Program-made: the position numbers and the translations under genes
The notes under the pieces: generated by a model
Databases searched by the model: none
The model's input: the letters and a program-made list of their open reading frames with translations, nothing else
Told to the model about the DNA's origin: nothing
In this document: positions 1-7,972 of the stretch, one piece after another
How the letters are laid out: every line of letters begins with the position of its first letter
Numbering within the stretch: position 1 is the stretch's first letter
NCBI RefSeq assembly: GCF_007992095.1
Contig: NZ_BJZP01000029.1
Span: 1-52,030, forward strand
Length of the DNA stretch: 52,030 nucleotides
DNA from: Paenirhizobium naphthalenivorans
GTDB lineage: Bacteria > Pseudomonadota > Alphaproteobacteria > Rhizobiales > Rhizobiaceae
Reading direction: 5' to 3'

Positions 1-67
1 CCGGACCCGAATTCATCCGTGATCCCCTCCCTTTAGCATTCGTGCCGAAAGAGTTGCCGACCGGTGA

Positions 68-602
68 TTGAAATCAATGCCTTCTTCACGTTTACCATGG
101 CCGTGGGGGCTGATGATCTCAGGCAAGATTCTGACAATGAATATCGAGATCTTGCGAAGATACTCGATACCGGAGCCCATCGTCGGCGGCTTTCTATGCG
201 CGGCTTTCGTCGCCGTCCTTCATCTCTTGTCCGGGCGGAAGTTACAGTTCGAGCTTGAGATACGCGACTTTCTTCTGCAACTGTTTCTCGCGGGTGTCGG
301 CCTCAAGTCCCACCTCCGCACTTTGATCGAGGGCGGAAAACCGCTCTTGACCCTTCCTTGTGCTTGCCAGCGTGTTCATGCTTCTCCAGAACGCACTGAT
401 GGGCCGTAAACATGAGGCAGCGGTTATTTCCGCAGCGTTCCTAGGCATCAGGTTGGACTCGACGGCAACGGCAATCGCCAATAGGATAATTGTTACCCAG
501 CAATATGGCGCCGCGCACAGGGCTGTTATAGTCGTGCCGCTAGTGTGCGGCTTCTTCATCGACATCGTCGACGCCCTGATCATTTCCCTCTTCGCCAGTT
601 GA
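68..602 (+). pseudogene. gltS: Decayed sodium/glutamate symporter GltS gene
   Basis: Two reading frames together resemble the two ends of the GltS sodium:glutamate symporter. The first (68 to about 350) carries the N-terminal membrane region with the RYSIPEPIVGG motif and later GGKPLLTL. The second (about 350-602) carries the C-terminal GRKHEAAVISAAF, TATAIAN and IVVPLVCGFFIDIV motifs. The frame changes near 350-360, and about 200 residues of the middle of a roughly 400-residue family are missing. The gene therefore has both a frameshift and an internal deletion and cannot make a working transporter. It is one of several broken genes at this edge of the window. The assignment rests on motif recognition by eye. 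Confidence 0.7.
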
Positions 603-683
603 AGAAGGATAAATTAACATCTGTTTGAGCTGGAAAATAACATTGAACGAGATAATACAGCGCTCTATGGAGGCGAGGCCTTG

Positions 684-1856
684 ATGGAAAAAGAAAACAA
701 CCGGAACGACGATAGCGCGGCAATAAGAAATCCTGGAGAGCCGAAGATTGCTGTAGAACAGGCACCAACGGAGGAAAACACACAAGCGCCGAATAAGCCG
801 GGTCTCAGAATCGGGCTTTCCGTCATGGTGCTGATTGTTGCATTCGTTGCTTGGTATTCGATTTCGGATCAGTTCGCTCCCTATACGGATCGCGGCACGG
901 TCGGCGGTTACATCGCCCGGATCGCGCCGCGGGTATCCGGGCAGGTCGTTGCCGTATTTGTTGAAGACAACACCATCGTCGATGAAGGCGATCCATTGCT
1001 CGAACTTGATGCCCGGCCTTTCGAACTGGCGGTGCGTCAAGCCGAGGTCGATTTTGAACAGGCTACGCAAACGATCAACGCTTCTTCTGCAGCAATCGTC
1101 GCAGCGCAAGCGAAAGTTACACAAGCGCGGGCCAGCCTGGAGAATGCCAGAACATCCGATGCACGTACCCAAAGCCTCGCCGTCAGAGGGATCGTACCCA
1201 AAGCCCAGGCCGAGGCATCGCGAGCCGAACTGAATGTTGCCGTGGCACAGGTGGAGGCTGCCGAAGCCGATCTTGCAAGCGCAGAGGCGGAACTCGGATC
1301 CTCTGGACGGGACAACCCCCAAATCAAGGCTGCGCAGCTGAAGCTGGAGCAGGCGCAACTTGATCTGCTCTACACAAAAGTGCTTGCTCCCACGCGCGGC
1401 GTAGTGACCAATCTCGAACTTGCGATCGGGCAGTACATCAATGCCGGTTCTGCAGCTATGACATTCATCGACGGCCGCGGCGGTTGGATTGTGGCCGATA
1501 TGCGTGAGAACCAGCTCTCGAAAATTGCGCCCGGTAACAAGACCGGCCTGCTTTTCGATGCTGTACCTGGCCGCATATTTACAGGGACTGTCCACAGCGT
1601 TGCCTGGGGAATTGATACGGGCCGTACGACTTCGGGCGGACTGGTGCAGAACCAACCGGAGACACGCTGGTTCGAACCCGCCCGCCGGATCCCGGTTCGG
1701 ATCGAGCTCGATGGCGGCATGGACCACTGGCCGCGAAACGTGAAGCTCGGCGGAAAGGTGACGGTGGTCGTCTACACGGCAGGCGAGAGAAACCCATCCG
1801 CGTGGATAGGCATGGGGTTGCATCGTCTTCAGTCGCTGCTGTCCTATCTCTACTAA
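684..1856 (+). CDS. HlyD/EmrA-family membrane fusion protein of an efflux pump
   Basis: A 390-residue periplasmic adaptor. It has a charged cytoplasmic N-terminus (about 1-45), one membrane anchor (about 46-65), a biotinyl-lipoyl-like segment (GGYIARIAPRVSGQV), a long alanine-rich coiled-coil hairpin (about 115-225) and a beta-barrel C-terminus (VLAPTRGVVTNLELAIGQY). This is the usual EmrA/AaeA architecture. ATG at 684 is preferred over TTG at 681 because GGAGG sits at 668-672. The next gene, a DUF2955 membrane protein, begins 11 bp after the stop, so the two probably form one pump exporting an aromatic acid or similar toxic compound. That substrate is inferred from related aaeAB/fusaric-acid-type systems and is not shown by the sequence. 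Confidence 0.88.
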   Translation: MEKENNRNDDSAAIRNPGEPKIAVEQAPTEENTQAPNKPGLRIGLSVMVLIVAFVAWYSISDQFAPYTDRGTVGGYIARIAPRVSGQVVAVFVEDNTIVDEGDPLLELDARPFELAVRQAEVDFEQATQTINASSAAIVAAQAKVTQARASLENARTSDARTQSLAVRGIVPKAQAEASRAELNVAVAQVEAAEADLASAEAELGSSGRDNPQIKAAQLKLEQAQLDLLYTKVLAPTRGVVTNLELAIGQYINAGSAAMTFIDGRGGWIVADMRENQLSKIAPGNKTGLLFDAVPGRIFTGTVHSVAWGIDTGRTTSGGLVQNQPETRWFEPARRIPVRIELDGGMDHWPRNVKLGGKVTVVVYTAGERNPSAWIGMGLHRLQSLLSYLY

Positions 1857-1867
1857 GGAGCCTCGCC

Positions 1868-2905
1868 ATGTATGTCGCCCCTCGGCCCTCCCGGCGCGAT
1901 GATCCGAATTTTCCGGTCAGAATGGCGTTGCTTGCGGCGATATCCGTGGGTCTCATACCGTTCGTCATGCCTTCGATGCCGCCCCTGATGGCGGCCCTCC
2001 CTGTCGGATTGATGGCGGGGATGCGGAAAGCCTTCGACCCGAAAAAGGCGATCGGCGGCCCAGTAGCCCTGATTGGCATCATATGGATCATGAGCTTCGT
2101 CTTGCCGATGTTCATACCTTGGCCCGCAGCTTTCGTGCTGGTGATCGCGAGCCTCTATTTCCTTGCTTTCTGCATCATCCAGAGAACCGGAAATCCGATC
2201 GGAATGCTTATCCTGATATCGGTCAGTCTCGTGTCCATCATGGGGATGAACTCGACAGCATCGCTGGAGGCGTTGCGCGATACTTTTACGGAAGCCGGCA
2301 TCGTCGCGTTGATCGCTATTCCCGTCCTCTATCTCGTGCTGCCGCCTGCGACCGGAGAAGAGATGATCGAGGAGTACACGCCGGCGGACGGCCATCATTT
2401 GCGATCGGCGGGAATCCGTGCCACCGTCCTCCTGGGTTTGAGTTTCTGGCTGTACAGCTTTCTCGACATGTCCAACATGATGATGGCCATCGCCGCCATC
2501 TTCGTTCTATGCTTTCCGACACGCGAGAAACTGTTTGCCGAAGCGAAAGAGCGGGTCATGGCCACCCTGTTTGGCGCAGTCGCCGCCGGCACTGCCTTGT
2601 TCATCCTCACCATCACCGCCCAATTCGTTGTCGTGGTCGGTCTCGTTTTCCTGGTGGCGATTTATTTTGCGAGCAAAATGATGTCCGGGAGACATCCGCC
2701 GATGGTGTATCAGTTCAGCCTGTCGGTCTCGCTTTCTCTGATCGTCGGCGCCTTGACGACGCAGGAGCCATCCTACGCGGCATTGACGCGCGTCGTCCTG
2801 ACGTTCGGGGGAACGATTGTTGCGGCCTTGCTGACCGCTACGCTGGAAAGTCTGCTCAACGCCCAGTCGCCCGATAGACCAGGCGGTTCAGCTATAGCCG
2901 GGTAA
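1868..2905 (+). CDS. DUF2955 integral membrane efflux protein
   Basis: A 345-residue, very hydrophobic protein with two blocks of transmembrane helices (about residues 20-150 and 190-330) separated by a short charged stretch (EEMIEEYTPADG). This is the layout of the DUF2955/FUSC-like family, whose genes sit next to HlyD-type adaptors. The start is ATG 1868, preceded by AAGGAG at 1855-1860 that overlaps the stop of the adaptor gene; a longer in-frame extension begins inside the adaptor gene and lacks a ribosome-binding site. Its tight coupling to the adaptor indicates a two-component inner-membrane extrusion system. Transport direction and substrate are inferred. Confidence 0.82.
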   Translation: MYVAPRPSRRDDPNFPVRMALLAAISVGLIPFVMPSMPPLMAALPVGLMAGMRKAFDPKKAIGGPVALIGIIWIMSFVLPMFIPWPAAFVLVIASLYFLAFCIIQRTGNPIGMLILISVSLVSIMGMNSTASLEALRDTFTEAGIVALIAIPVLYLVLPPATGEEMIEEYTPADGHHLRSAGIRATVLLGLSFWLYSFLDMSNMMMAIAAIFVLCFPTREKLFAEAKERVMATLFGAVAAGTALFILTITAQFVVVVGLVFLVAIYFASKMMSGRHPPMVYQFSLSVSLSLIVGALTTQEPSYAALTRVVLTFGGTIVAALLTATLESLLNAQSPDRPGGSAIAG

Positions 2906-2924
2906 GTCAGGACCAGTGGCTCGA

Positions 2925-3215
2925 TCCGGAGTTTCAGCATGCCGCGCAGCTTGATCCGATGGGTGACAAGCGGCTTCAGGTCAACACGGCCGACGCACAG
3001 ACTTCCATCAGCCGGCCCATGCGTTCCGTGCCTCCTGGGTAAAGCATGGTCACGATCCTGTTGTCTCCGCGCTTTGCCGAGAAGAGGTTCGACATCGACG
3101 CCCCAGCCGTCCGTCAGCGTCATGATCTGTTCCTTGGATCGCCACATTCAATTCGAACACATGATCGGCGCCAAGTTTTTCGCAACCTCTATGCGCGAGA
3201 CCAGCTTATGGCAGG
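2925..3215 (-). pseudogene. Decayed zinc-dependent alcohol dehydrogenase (C-terminal part)
   Basis: Read on the minus strand, pieces in different frames match the C-terminal half of a medium-chain zinc alcohol dehydrogenase: KLGADHV near 3175, DGWGVDV near 3100, a PGGTERMGRLME-like piece near 3030, and VGRVDLKPLVTHRIKL near 2975. Stops and frame changes separate them, so the gene is dead. A second broken copy of a similar gene lies at the right edge of the window; positions 3090-3214 align with 51682-51806 in the same orientation. The N-terminal catalytic-zinc half is absent here. Confidence 0.6.
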
Positions 3216-3383
3216 GGCGATCGTCGTCGAAGCTAAAACGAGTATAAATAGTGCCGCTTTCCAGAGGCTGTTCGGGGCATTTGTCCTGTCTGCCGGCTTT
3301 GCTCTTTGCGCAGATTTTGTAACGGTTGACGGGGAGAGCAGTTTTGGACCTGTCGTCCCCTCTGCCAGGTCGCACTCCACCAC
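3216..3383. other. Short stretch without recognisable gene
   Basis: Between the dehydrogenase and TetR fragments I see only short overlapping frames with no recognisable domain, start context or hairpin. It is probably scar sequence. Confidence 0.4.
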
Positions 3384-3584
3384 TCACGCGCTTGCCATGA
3401 TGGTTTTTAACAATGCGGTCAGATAGCTTTCGAGCTCGCCGCCTTCGTCGTCAAGCAAGGGATCCATCTGCAGAACATTTCTCATTATGCCTAGGCCGGT
3501 AATAAGTGCAGTGACGAAGGCGGCCTTCTGCACCGTAGGCTGATCCAGTTTCGCACTGAGAGGCTTGATTAAATCGTTTGTCAA
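3384..3584 (-). pseudogene. TetR-family regulator, C-terminal fragment
   Basis: The 66-residue frame reads like the C-terminal ligand-binding end of a TetR regulator: PLSAKLDQPTVQKAAFVTAL followed by a GLGIMRNVLQMDPLLDDEG segment and a terminal helix. The helix-turn-helix half is absent and no TetR N-terminus can be followed upstream on the minus strand past 3584. It cannot bind DNA as it stands. An acetyltransferase-like frame overlaps its 5' end on the other strand, suggesting two truncated genes were joined here. Confidence 0.5.
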
Positions 3585-4011
3585 TCGGCGCGGAATGTTG
3601 ACCCCTTATCGGCGTCCAATATTCCACGCCGAAACACAGAGGCCGAAGAACGATACCATGCCATGCTGGGCGCGCCAGCTATGGCCGCATAACTTAAACC
3701 AAACGGTCTCCGGCAAAGCCGGCGCGGTTCAACCGGTCGGCATGGTCGCGTTATGCTTGGACGATTTAGAAGGCAGGCCCGAGTTGAATCCTTGGCTGGC
3801 TGGTCTCTATGTCGATCCTGCGCACCGCGACCGGGGGTATGGCTTGTGCCTTATAAGCGAGCTTGAAGCGCTGGCTCACAACGCCGGAATCGAACGCCTA
3901 TCTCTTTACACCGCCGAAGCAGTCGGTCTCTACGCTAAGGCCGGATGGACGACCATCGAAACCTTTCAGAAGAAAGGTAAGCCGTTTTCAATCATGCAAA
4001 AGAAACTCTGA
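3565..4011 (+). pseudogene. GNAT-family N-acetyltransferase, 5'-truncated
   Basis: The last about 95 residues form a clear GNAT core: a beta-strand GMVALCLDDL, then GLYVDPAHRDRGYGLCLISELE containing the acetyl-CoA-binding R/Q-x-x-G-x-G/A-like loop (RDRGYG), and the C-terminal YTAEAVGLYAKAGW strand. The first about 55 residues do not resemble the normal N-terminal helices. The protein is shorter than the usual 150-180 residues and no good ribosome-binding site was seen. The gene has probably lost its 5' end, and the in-frame start at 3565 lies in foreign sequence. If a start near 3658 is used, a short protein of about 117 residues could still be made. Confidence 0.55.
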
Positions 4012-4089
4012 TCAATCCACCATCTCGGAGAGACCAATCAGCGCAGCCGATTAATTCCTAGAGGCTTTCTGCACAACCGCGCCCGCTGC

Positions 4090-4300
4090 GATAAGCTGCT
4101 TAGAGTGTCATTTTCGCCCCCAGCCTGAACCGACCCCATTGAGATGTCCTTCGGGATCGGAAGGGACGTCCTCACCCACGCTCCGAGATCGTGTCCCAGG
4201 GCGTGGTGTAGCAGGGTAGCGGTGGTCACCAGTGTTTTCCGGTAGGGTCGGGTTGTTCAAGACCAACCTGAAGGACACCACCGATGACCGACGACATGTC
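4090..4300 (+). mobile_element. Possible left-end remnant of an IS256-family element
   Basis: The segment ends in a start codon context (near 4283) followed by codons reading MTDDM. This resembles how many rhizobial IS256-family transposases begin, and the preceding 190 bases have the look of an insertion-sequence end. The frame stops almost at once and no transposase follows. The call rests on memory of that start motif only and is tentative. A search of an insertion-sequence database would decide it. Confidence 0.25.
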
Positions 4301-4324
4301 ATCTCCTAAAGGTTGACATTTCGA

Positions 4325-4419
4325 TTGACAACACTGCCTCAATATGCAAGTTAGAAACCGTCTAGGAACTAACTTGCGTTGGCGCAGATTGCCAATATAA
4401 TGACGTCTATCTAACTTGC
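4325..4419 (+). promoter_or_regulatory. Orphan promoter with three operator-like half-sites
   Basis: A sigma70-like promoter is visible: TTGCGT at 4374-4379, 16-bp spacer, TATAAT at 4396-4401. The 9-mer GCAAGTTAG at 4346-4354 is repeated as its reverse complement CTAACTTGC at 4369-4377, overlapping the -35 box, and again at 4411-4419 just downstream of the -10 box. That is the arrangement expected for a repressor such as a TetR protein. No plus-strand gene follows before the minus-strand lipoprotein gene, so the promoter appears to have lost its gene. Confidence 0.5.
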
Positions 4420-4703
4420 AGACGGCAGTTTTTCATGCTAAACCATTTTTAATATAAAGTCAATAGCCATAGGAAAATATTTCTACGGCGAATGATGTGT
4501 ATTGCTGTTCGTTAGATCAATATCCGTTCGATCTTATCTAGACTCACATCATCGCTACGGCTGACAAGCACCAGACCAAAATATGCCGCTTGAACCACCG
4601 GCACGCAGTGCCGGTCCGCCCCGATGCATTTGTTGTTCCCTCAATCCGATAGCCGTAGCGTTCCGGTCCAATCCGCACGGTTTCATCCGTCGGCTTCAAC
4701 CGA
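4420..4703. other. AT-rich intergenic stretch
   Basis: With the preceding sequence from 4012, this leaves almost 700 bases without an intact gene. Its first half is AT-rich (for example a run near 4440-4500). The second half returns to normal composition and lies downstream of the minus-strand lipoprotein gene. No coding frame, hairpin or RNA was convincing. Confidence 0.4.
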
Positions 4704-5819
4704 CTACTGCGGACTGATGACTTTGCTCGCGAGGCGGAAGGGACTGGATACGGTTGCGCCAAGGGTATCGAAAACAAAGGCTCCGGCGCGGCCCAGATCC
4801 GCACCGCCATCCTGCCGACGGTTGGCTTCTAGCTGCGGGATAAGCGAAGCAAACGCCGCATAACGGTCATGATTAAGAGGGTCGGATGCACCGAGTTTGG
4901 AGATGTCGATGAACTGGATGCCGGCCTTTGTCGCAGCTTCTTGGATTCCGGGTTCTTCGACATCAAGAGCACCGACGCGTTGAACGTCTCCACCAATCAC
5001 CGATGATGCCTTTAAGGCGCGGTCATCCTTGGAAACGAGAACAGTCAAGGGAGGAGAAAGGCGACCAACAATCTCCAATTGCTTTCGGAAAACGTCGTTA
5101 TCAATATCCGGTGCTGCCAGAATGATCTGCAAGTGGGATATGACATCATTACGGCCTTGCAGTCGCAATTGACGGACCGCCTCCATCACTAGCCAGCCGC
5201 CCATGCTATGACCAAAGACCACCACAGGTTTTCCGGTGTTGTGGCGGGCCAGGTCGATCAGCGTCTGCACCAATGCATCGCGAGAATAAATGGCGGATTC
5301 CTTGTCTGCGACGTAACCCGCGAGATTGGCCTGCGACGGCCAGGCGAAGACCAGCGGCGTTGCGTTGAGATTGGCGTCTGCCGCCATCTGCGCGGCACGA
5401 AAGAGCGCCTCCTGATAGCTGTAATTGTATCCATGAACGAAAACGCCGATCTGTTCACCTGATCTCATAACCGCGGCCTGATCAGCATTGAACACATCCT
5501 TTTGCATCATGACCTGGCGTGTCACGACGAAATCCTTCTCTGGATCAGGCTTGTCGCCGGGCCATTCGATCTTGCTGTCCTCGTGGGTCGGCGGGATGGA
5601 TATATCGAACCGTGCATAATTGGGGGAGTGGGCTCGATTGTTGCTGAATTCCGTCTTGTCCGAACCGTTTTGCTGGCGCGTGCTGACCACGTAGACCGAA
5701 ACGACCTTGCCACCTTCAACCTTGGCATTGACTGTCTTCAGAACGTCCGCATCGGGACGGTTGGCGCAGGCCGACAAGCAAGCCAATGCCAACACGAGAG
5801 CAAAAGAAAGATGTCTCAT
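4704..5819 (-). CDS. DUF900 alpha/beta-hydrolase lipoprotein
   Basis: A 371-residue protein with a lipoprotein signal peptide ending in LSAC (lipidated Cys18). An alpha/beta-hydrolase domain follows: GVFVHGYNYSYQEALFRAAQ (oxyanion region), the nucleophile elbow GHSMGG, and a plausible acid (APDID) and distal His (NHDR). This matches the DUF900 family of predicted esterases/lipases, with the usual length. It should sit in the envelope facing the periplasm. It is apparently monocistronic and converges with the debris to its left. Substrate is unknown; no link to the catabolic genes is visible. Confidence 0.85.
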   Translation of the reverse strand: MRHLSFALVLALACLSACANRPDADVLKTVNAKVEGGKVVSVYVVSTRQQNGSDKTEFSNNRAHSPNYARFDISIPPTHEDSKIEWPGDKPDPEKDFVVTRQVMMQKDVFNADQAAVMRSGEQIGVFVHGYNYSYQEALFRAAQMAADANLNATPLVFAWPSQANLAGYVADKESAIYSRDALVQTLIDLARHNTGKPVVVFGHSMGGWLVMEAVRQLRLQGRNDVISHLQIILAAPDIDNDVFRKQLEIVGRLSPPLTVLVSKDDRALKASSVIGGDVQRVGALDVEEPGIQEAATKAGIQFIDISKLGASDPLNHDRYAAFASLIPQLEANRRQDGGADLGRAGAFVFDTLGATVSSPFRLASKVISPQ

Positions 5820-5887
5820 ATAGGAAGTAGAATCCTCGGTACTAGATGCTGCATGATCTCTTAGCTAAGAACCAGGAAAGGTCAGCG

Positions 5888-6040
5888 ATGTCCACCTTCC
5901 GTCTCTATTACTGGGTCTCCATCGGCTCGTCGGGACGGGGCAGCATAATTGCCGTTGGCACGGACGGTGAAGCGGCGATTGACGAGCCAATTTGTAGGAC
6001 CCAGCACTTCAATATAGCCGACCCGAACGACTGTCTTTAA
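5888..6040 (+). CDS. Small hypothetical protein
   Basis: A 50-residue frame starting with ATG at 5888 behind a purine-rich AGGAAAGG at 5874-5881. It begins MSTFRLYYWVSIGSSGRG and has no membrane segment, signal or recognised motif. It lies alone, diverging from the DUF900 gene. The ribosome-binding site and start are reasonable but there is no family evidence, so it may be a chance frame. Confidence 0.3.
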   Translation: MSTFRLYYWVSIGSSGRGSIIAVGTDGEAAIDEPICRTQHFNIADPNDCL

Positions 6041-6235
6041 GCTGGTGCCCTGTTCTTCAGTCTCCGACGAACATCGAGTTCAAGGAGATTGGGCACTACA
6101 AGAACGGTCAGAATCGTTGAGACGACTGTAACGAAGGTCAGCGGGATTGCAAGTCTGCCGAGGACCGGACCGCCGATCACAGGGCAATGGCGAGTACTGT
6201 CGGCTGGATTGGCCGTAGCCACACAGTAGCGGTCT
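6037..6235 (-). pseudogene. RND efflux permease, C-terminal fragment (tentative)
   Basis: The minus-strand frame contains a single hydrophobic segment, RLAIPLTFVTVVSTILTVLVVP, followed by a basic tail. It resembles the last transmembrane helix of RND efflux pumps (typically IGGLLVSTLLTLFVVPALY). Only about 60 residues remain of a protein normally over 1000 long, so at most this is a remnant. An unrelated hydrophobic frame is possible. Confidence 0.3.
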
Positions 6236-6398
6236 GGCGCTCCGCCATATGGAGCGGCATGCCCGCGTCCGGTTCACTTGAACAAAGTAGATAAACAGAG
6301 AAACCCGGATGATACCGTATGGCGCATATTAAAACCTACAGAACCGCAATTTGATTCGGCGCAGGGACAGCGTCCTTCAGATTCCGAAGATTACGCGC
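6236..6398. other. Intergenic, nothing recognised
   Basis: Together with the fragment before it, this leaves about 360 bases without an intact gene downstream of the racemase gene. No hairpin terminator, repeat or promoter could be supported. Confidence 0.4.
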
Positions 6399-7457
6399 TC
6401 AGGTGACATCATCACCGATGCCTCGCCAGGGCAGAATACGCGGTGCAGGGATCGGCTGGATATAGCCATCGATTTCCTGGAAACAACCGACCATTTGCGG
6501 ATGCTTCTGCGCTTCCTCAACAGTCAGCACCGGTGTCACGCAGGCATCGATTTTTTTGAATAGCTCCGTCCAGTATTCCAGATCCTGTTCCAGAAACTTG
6601 GCGCCGAGGAGATTTGCTAGCTCCGGCCATTGGGCGAGATCGTTCTGACCAGAAACATATCTGTCATTCAACTGCAGAGTGCGGATGAGATTGCGGAAAA
6701 AGATGGGTTCGATGGCGCCGACCACGACGTAGCGACCGTCACGAGTCTCGTACGCTCTGTAGAAGGGGGCTCCGCCATCGACCATGTTGCATTCCCGTTC
6801 GTCGATCCAATGTCCTTGAGCGCGCCGGCTGTGGATGAATGTTGCGAGATGCGTGGTGCCGTGGATCATCGCGGCATCGACCACCTGACCCTGTCCTGTC
6901 GTTCGGGCCTGCCAGATGGCGCAAAGCAGGCCGAAGGCAAGGTACATGCCCCCGCCGCCGAAATCGCTGATCAGGTTGAGCGGCGGCATCGGGCAGCGCC
7001 CTTTCTCGCCCATCATGCTCAACAAACCTGTCAGGCCGAGAAAATTGAGATCGTGACCGGCAAGATGTGCCATCGGTCCTTCCTGTCCCCAGCCCGTCAT
7101 GCGGCCATATACGAGCCTGGGATTAAGCGGCATCACCGTAGCCGGTCCGAGGCCAAGCTGCTCCATCTTTCCGGGACGGAATCCCTCGATCAGCGCATCG
7201 GCATCGCGGATCAGATGGTGGGCCGCCTCAAGACCTTCCTCCGTCTTCAGATCGAGGACGACATCGTCGCGGCCGCGATTGAGGAAAGCACCTTTCGCCG
7301 CGCCTCTTCCGGCATCTCCGGGCGAGAGGATACGCGTAACCCGTGCCCCCATATCGGCCAGAAGCATCGCCGCGAAGGGTGCCGGGCCGAGACCAGAGAA
7401 TTCCAGAATACGTAGTACGGACAGGGGTTTGGCGGCTGCGTCCTTAAGCTGTTCCAT
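6399..7457 (-). CDS. Alpha-methylacyl-CoA racemase (CaiB/BaiF family)
   Basis: A 352-residue family III CoA-transferase fold protein of the racemase branch. It interconverts (R)- and (S)-2-methylacyl-CoA thioesters. The racemase residues known from AMACR/MCR are all in place by eye: His135 in AGHDLNFL, Asp165 in LISDFGGGG and Glu250 in GAIEPIFF. The N-terminal LEFSGLGPAPFAAMLLADMG is also typical. ATG 7457 is chosen over TTG 7481 because GGAAGAG precedes it. The gene diverges from the DUF35 operon across a perfect FadR-type palindrome at 7502-7520. A racemase implies that the degraded acyl chain carries a 2-methyl branch, as in isoprenoid, sterol side-chain or 2-arylpropionate substrates. Confidence 0.88.
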   Translation of the reverse strand: MEQLKDAAAKPLSVLRILEFSGLGPAPFAAMLLADMGARVTRILSPGDAGRGAAKGAFLNRGRDDVVLDLKTEEGLEAAHHLIRDADALIEGFRPGKMEQLGLGPATVMPLNPRLVYGRMTGWGQEGPMAHLAGHDLNFLGLTGLLSMMGEKGRCPMPPLNLISDFGGGGMYLAFGLLCAIWQARTTGQGQVVDAAMIHGTTHLATFIHSRRAQGHWIDERECNMVDGGAPFYRAYETRDGRYVVVGAIEPIFFRNLIRTLQLNDRYVSGQNDLAQWPELANLLGAKFLEQDLEYWTELFKKIDACVTPVLTVEEAQKHPQMVGCFQEIDGYIQPIPAPRILPWRGIGDDVT

Positions 7458-7501
7458 CAGTTTTTCTCTTCCACGCAACAAAAATCGAATTGGCTATTGA
7501 T

Positions 7502-7520
7502 ATAATGGTCTGACCATTAT
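7502..7520. promoter_or_regulatory. FadR/GntR-type operator, divergent promoter
   Basis: A perfect palindrome with 9-bp arms ATAATGGTC and GACCATTAT around a central T. It lies between the racemase gene and the DUF35 operon and is the best copy of the AATGGT-N3-ACCATT motif found throughout the acyl-CoA region. Such TGGT-N3-ACCA sites are typical of the FCD (FadR) branch of GntR regulators, three of which are encoded nearby. Confidence 0.75.
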
Positions 7521-7561
7521 ATGTGTCGAGTAATAAGTCAACGGCATGGGAGGGTGGTGAC

Positions 7562-7972
7562 TTGCAAAGACCGGTTCCAGCGGCCAATGCCGAAAGCCGT
7601 CCGTTCTGGGATGCCGCTGCGCGCGGCGTTCTGCAACTCGCAAAATGCGAGACGTGCGGACGGATTGCCTATCCTCCGAAGCCAAGGTGTTCCTACTGTC
7701 TCTCCCCCGCGCTGCTGTGGACTGAGTTGTCCGGCCGTGGCCGCTTGCGCGGCTGGACGGATAATCACCTGGCTGTACTCGCCGGTTATGAGCGCCCGCT
7801 CTGCATCGTCGAATGCGCGATCGAGGAAGACCCCGGCGCCGTGATCATCGCGCTGGACGAAGCCGGCTCGGTGCGGAACTGTTCTCCCGACGCGCCGTTG
7901 CGGATCGGCTTCAGCGCCGACCAGAACGGCTGGAGCTATCCGTGCGTCACTCTGGTGGATGACGGGGAATGA
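7562..7972 (+). CDS. DUF35 OB-fold protein with zinc ribbon
   Basis: A 136-residue DUF35 protein. A rubredoxin-like zinc ribbon has Cys29, Cys32, Cys43 and Cys46 (CETCGR and CSYC), followed by an OB-fold domain. Such proteins partner thiolase-fold enzymes, as in steroid side-chain retro-aldolases and ibuprofen-CoA degradation. TTG 7562 is chosen because GGGAGGGTGG lies just upstream and the product then begins like family members (MQRPVPAANAESRPFW). An upstream GTG at 7523 abuts the operator and has no ribosome-binding site. The stop overlaps the ATG of the thiolase-fold gene, so the two are translationally coupled and probably form a complex. Confidence 0.85.
   Translation: MQRPVPAANAESRPFWDAAARGVLQLAKCETCGRIAYPPKPRCSYCLSPALLWTELSGRGRLRGWTDNHLAVLAGYERPLCIVECAIEEDPGAVIIALDEAGSVRNCSPDAPLRIGFSADQNGWSYPCVTLVDDGE

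Noticed and set aside
540..1823. A 427-codon minus-strand open frame
   Set aside because: It is antisense to the HlyD adaptor gene and has no recognisable family.
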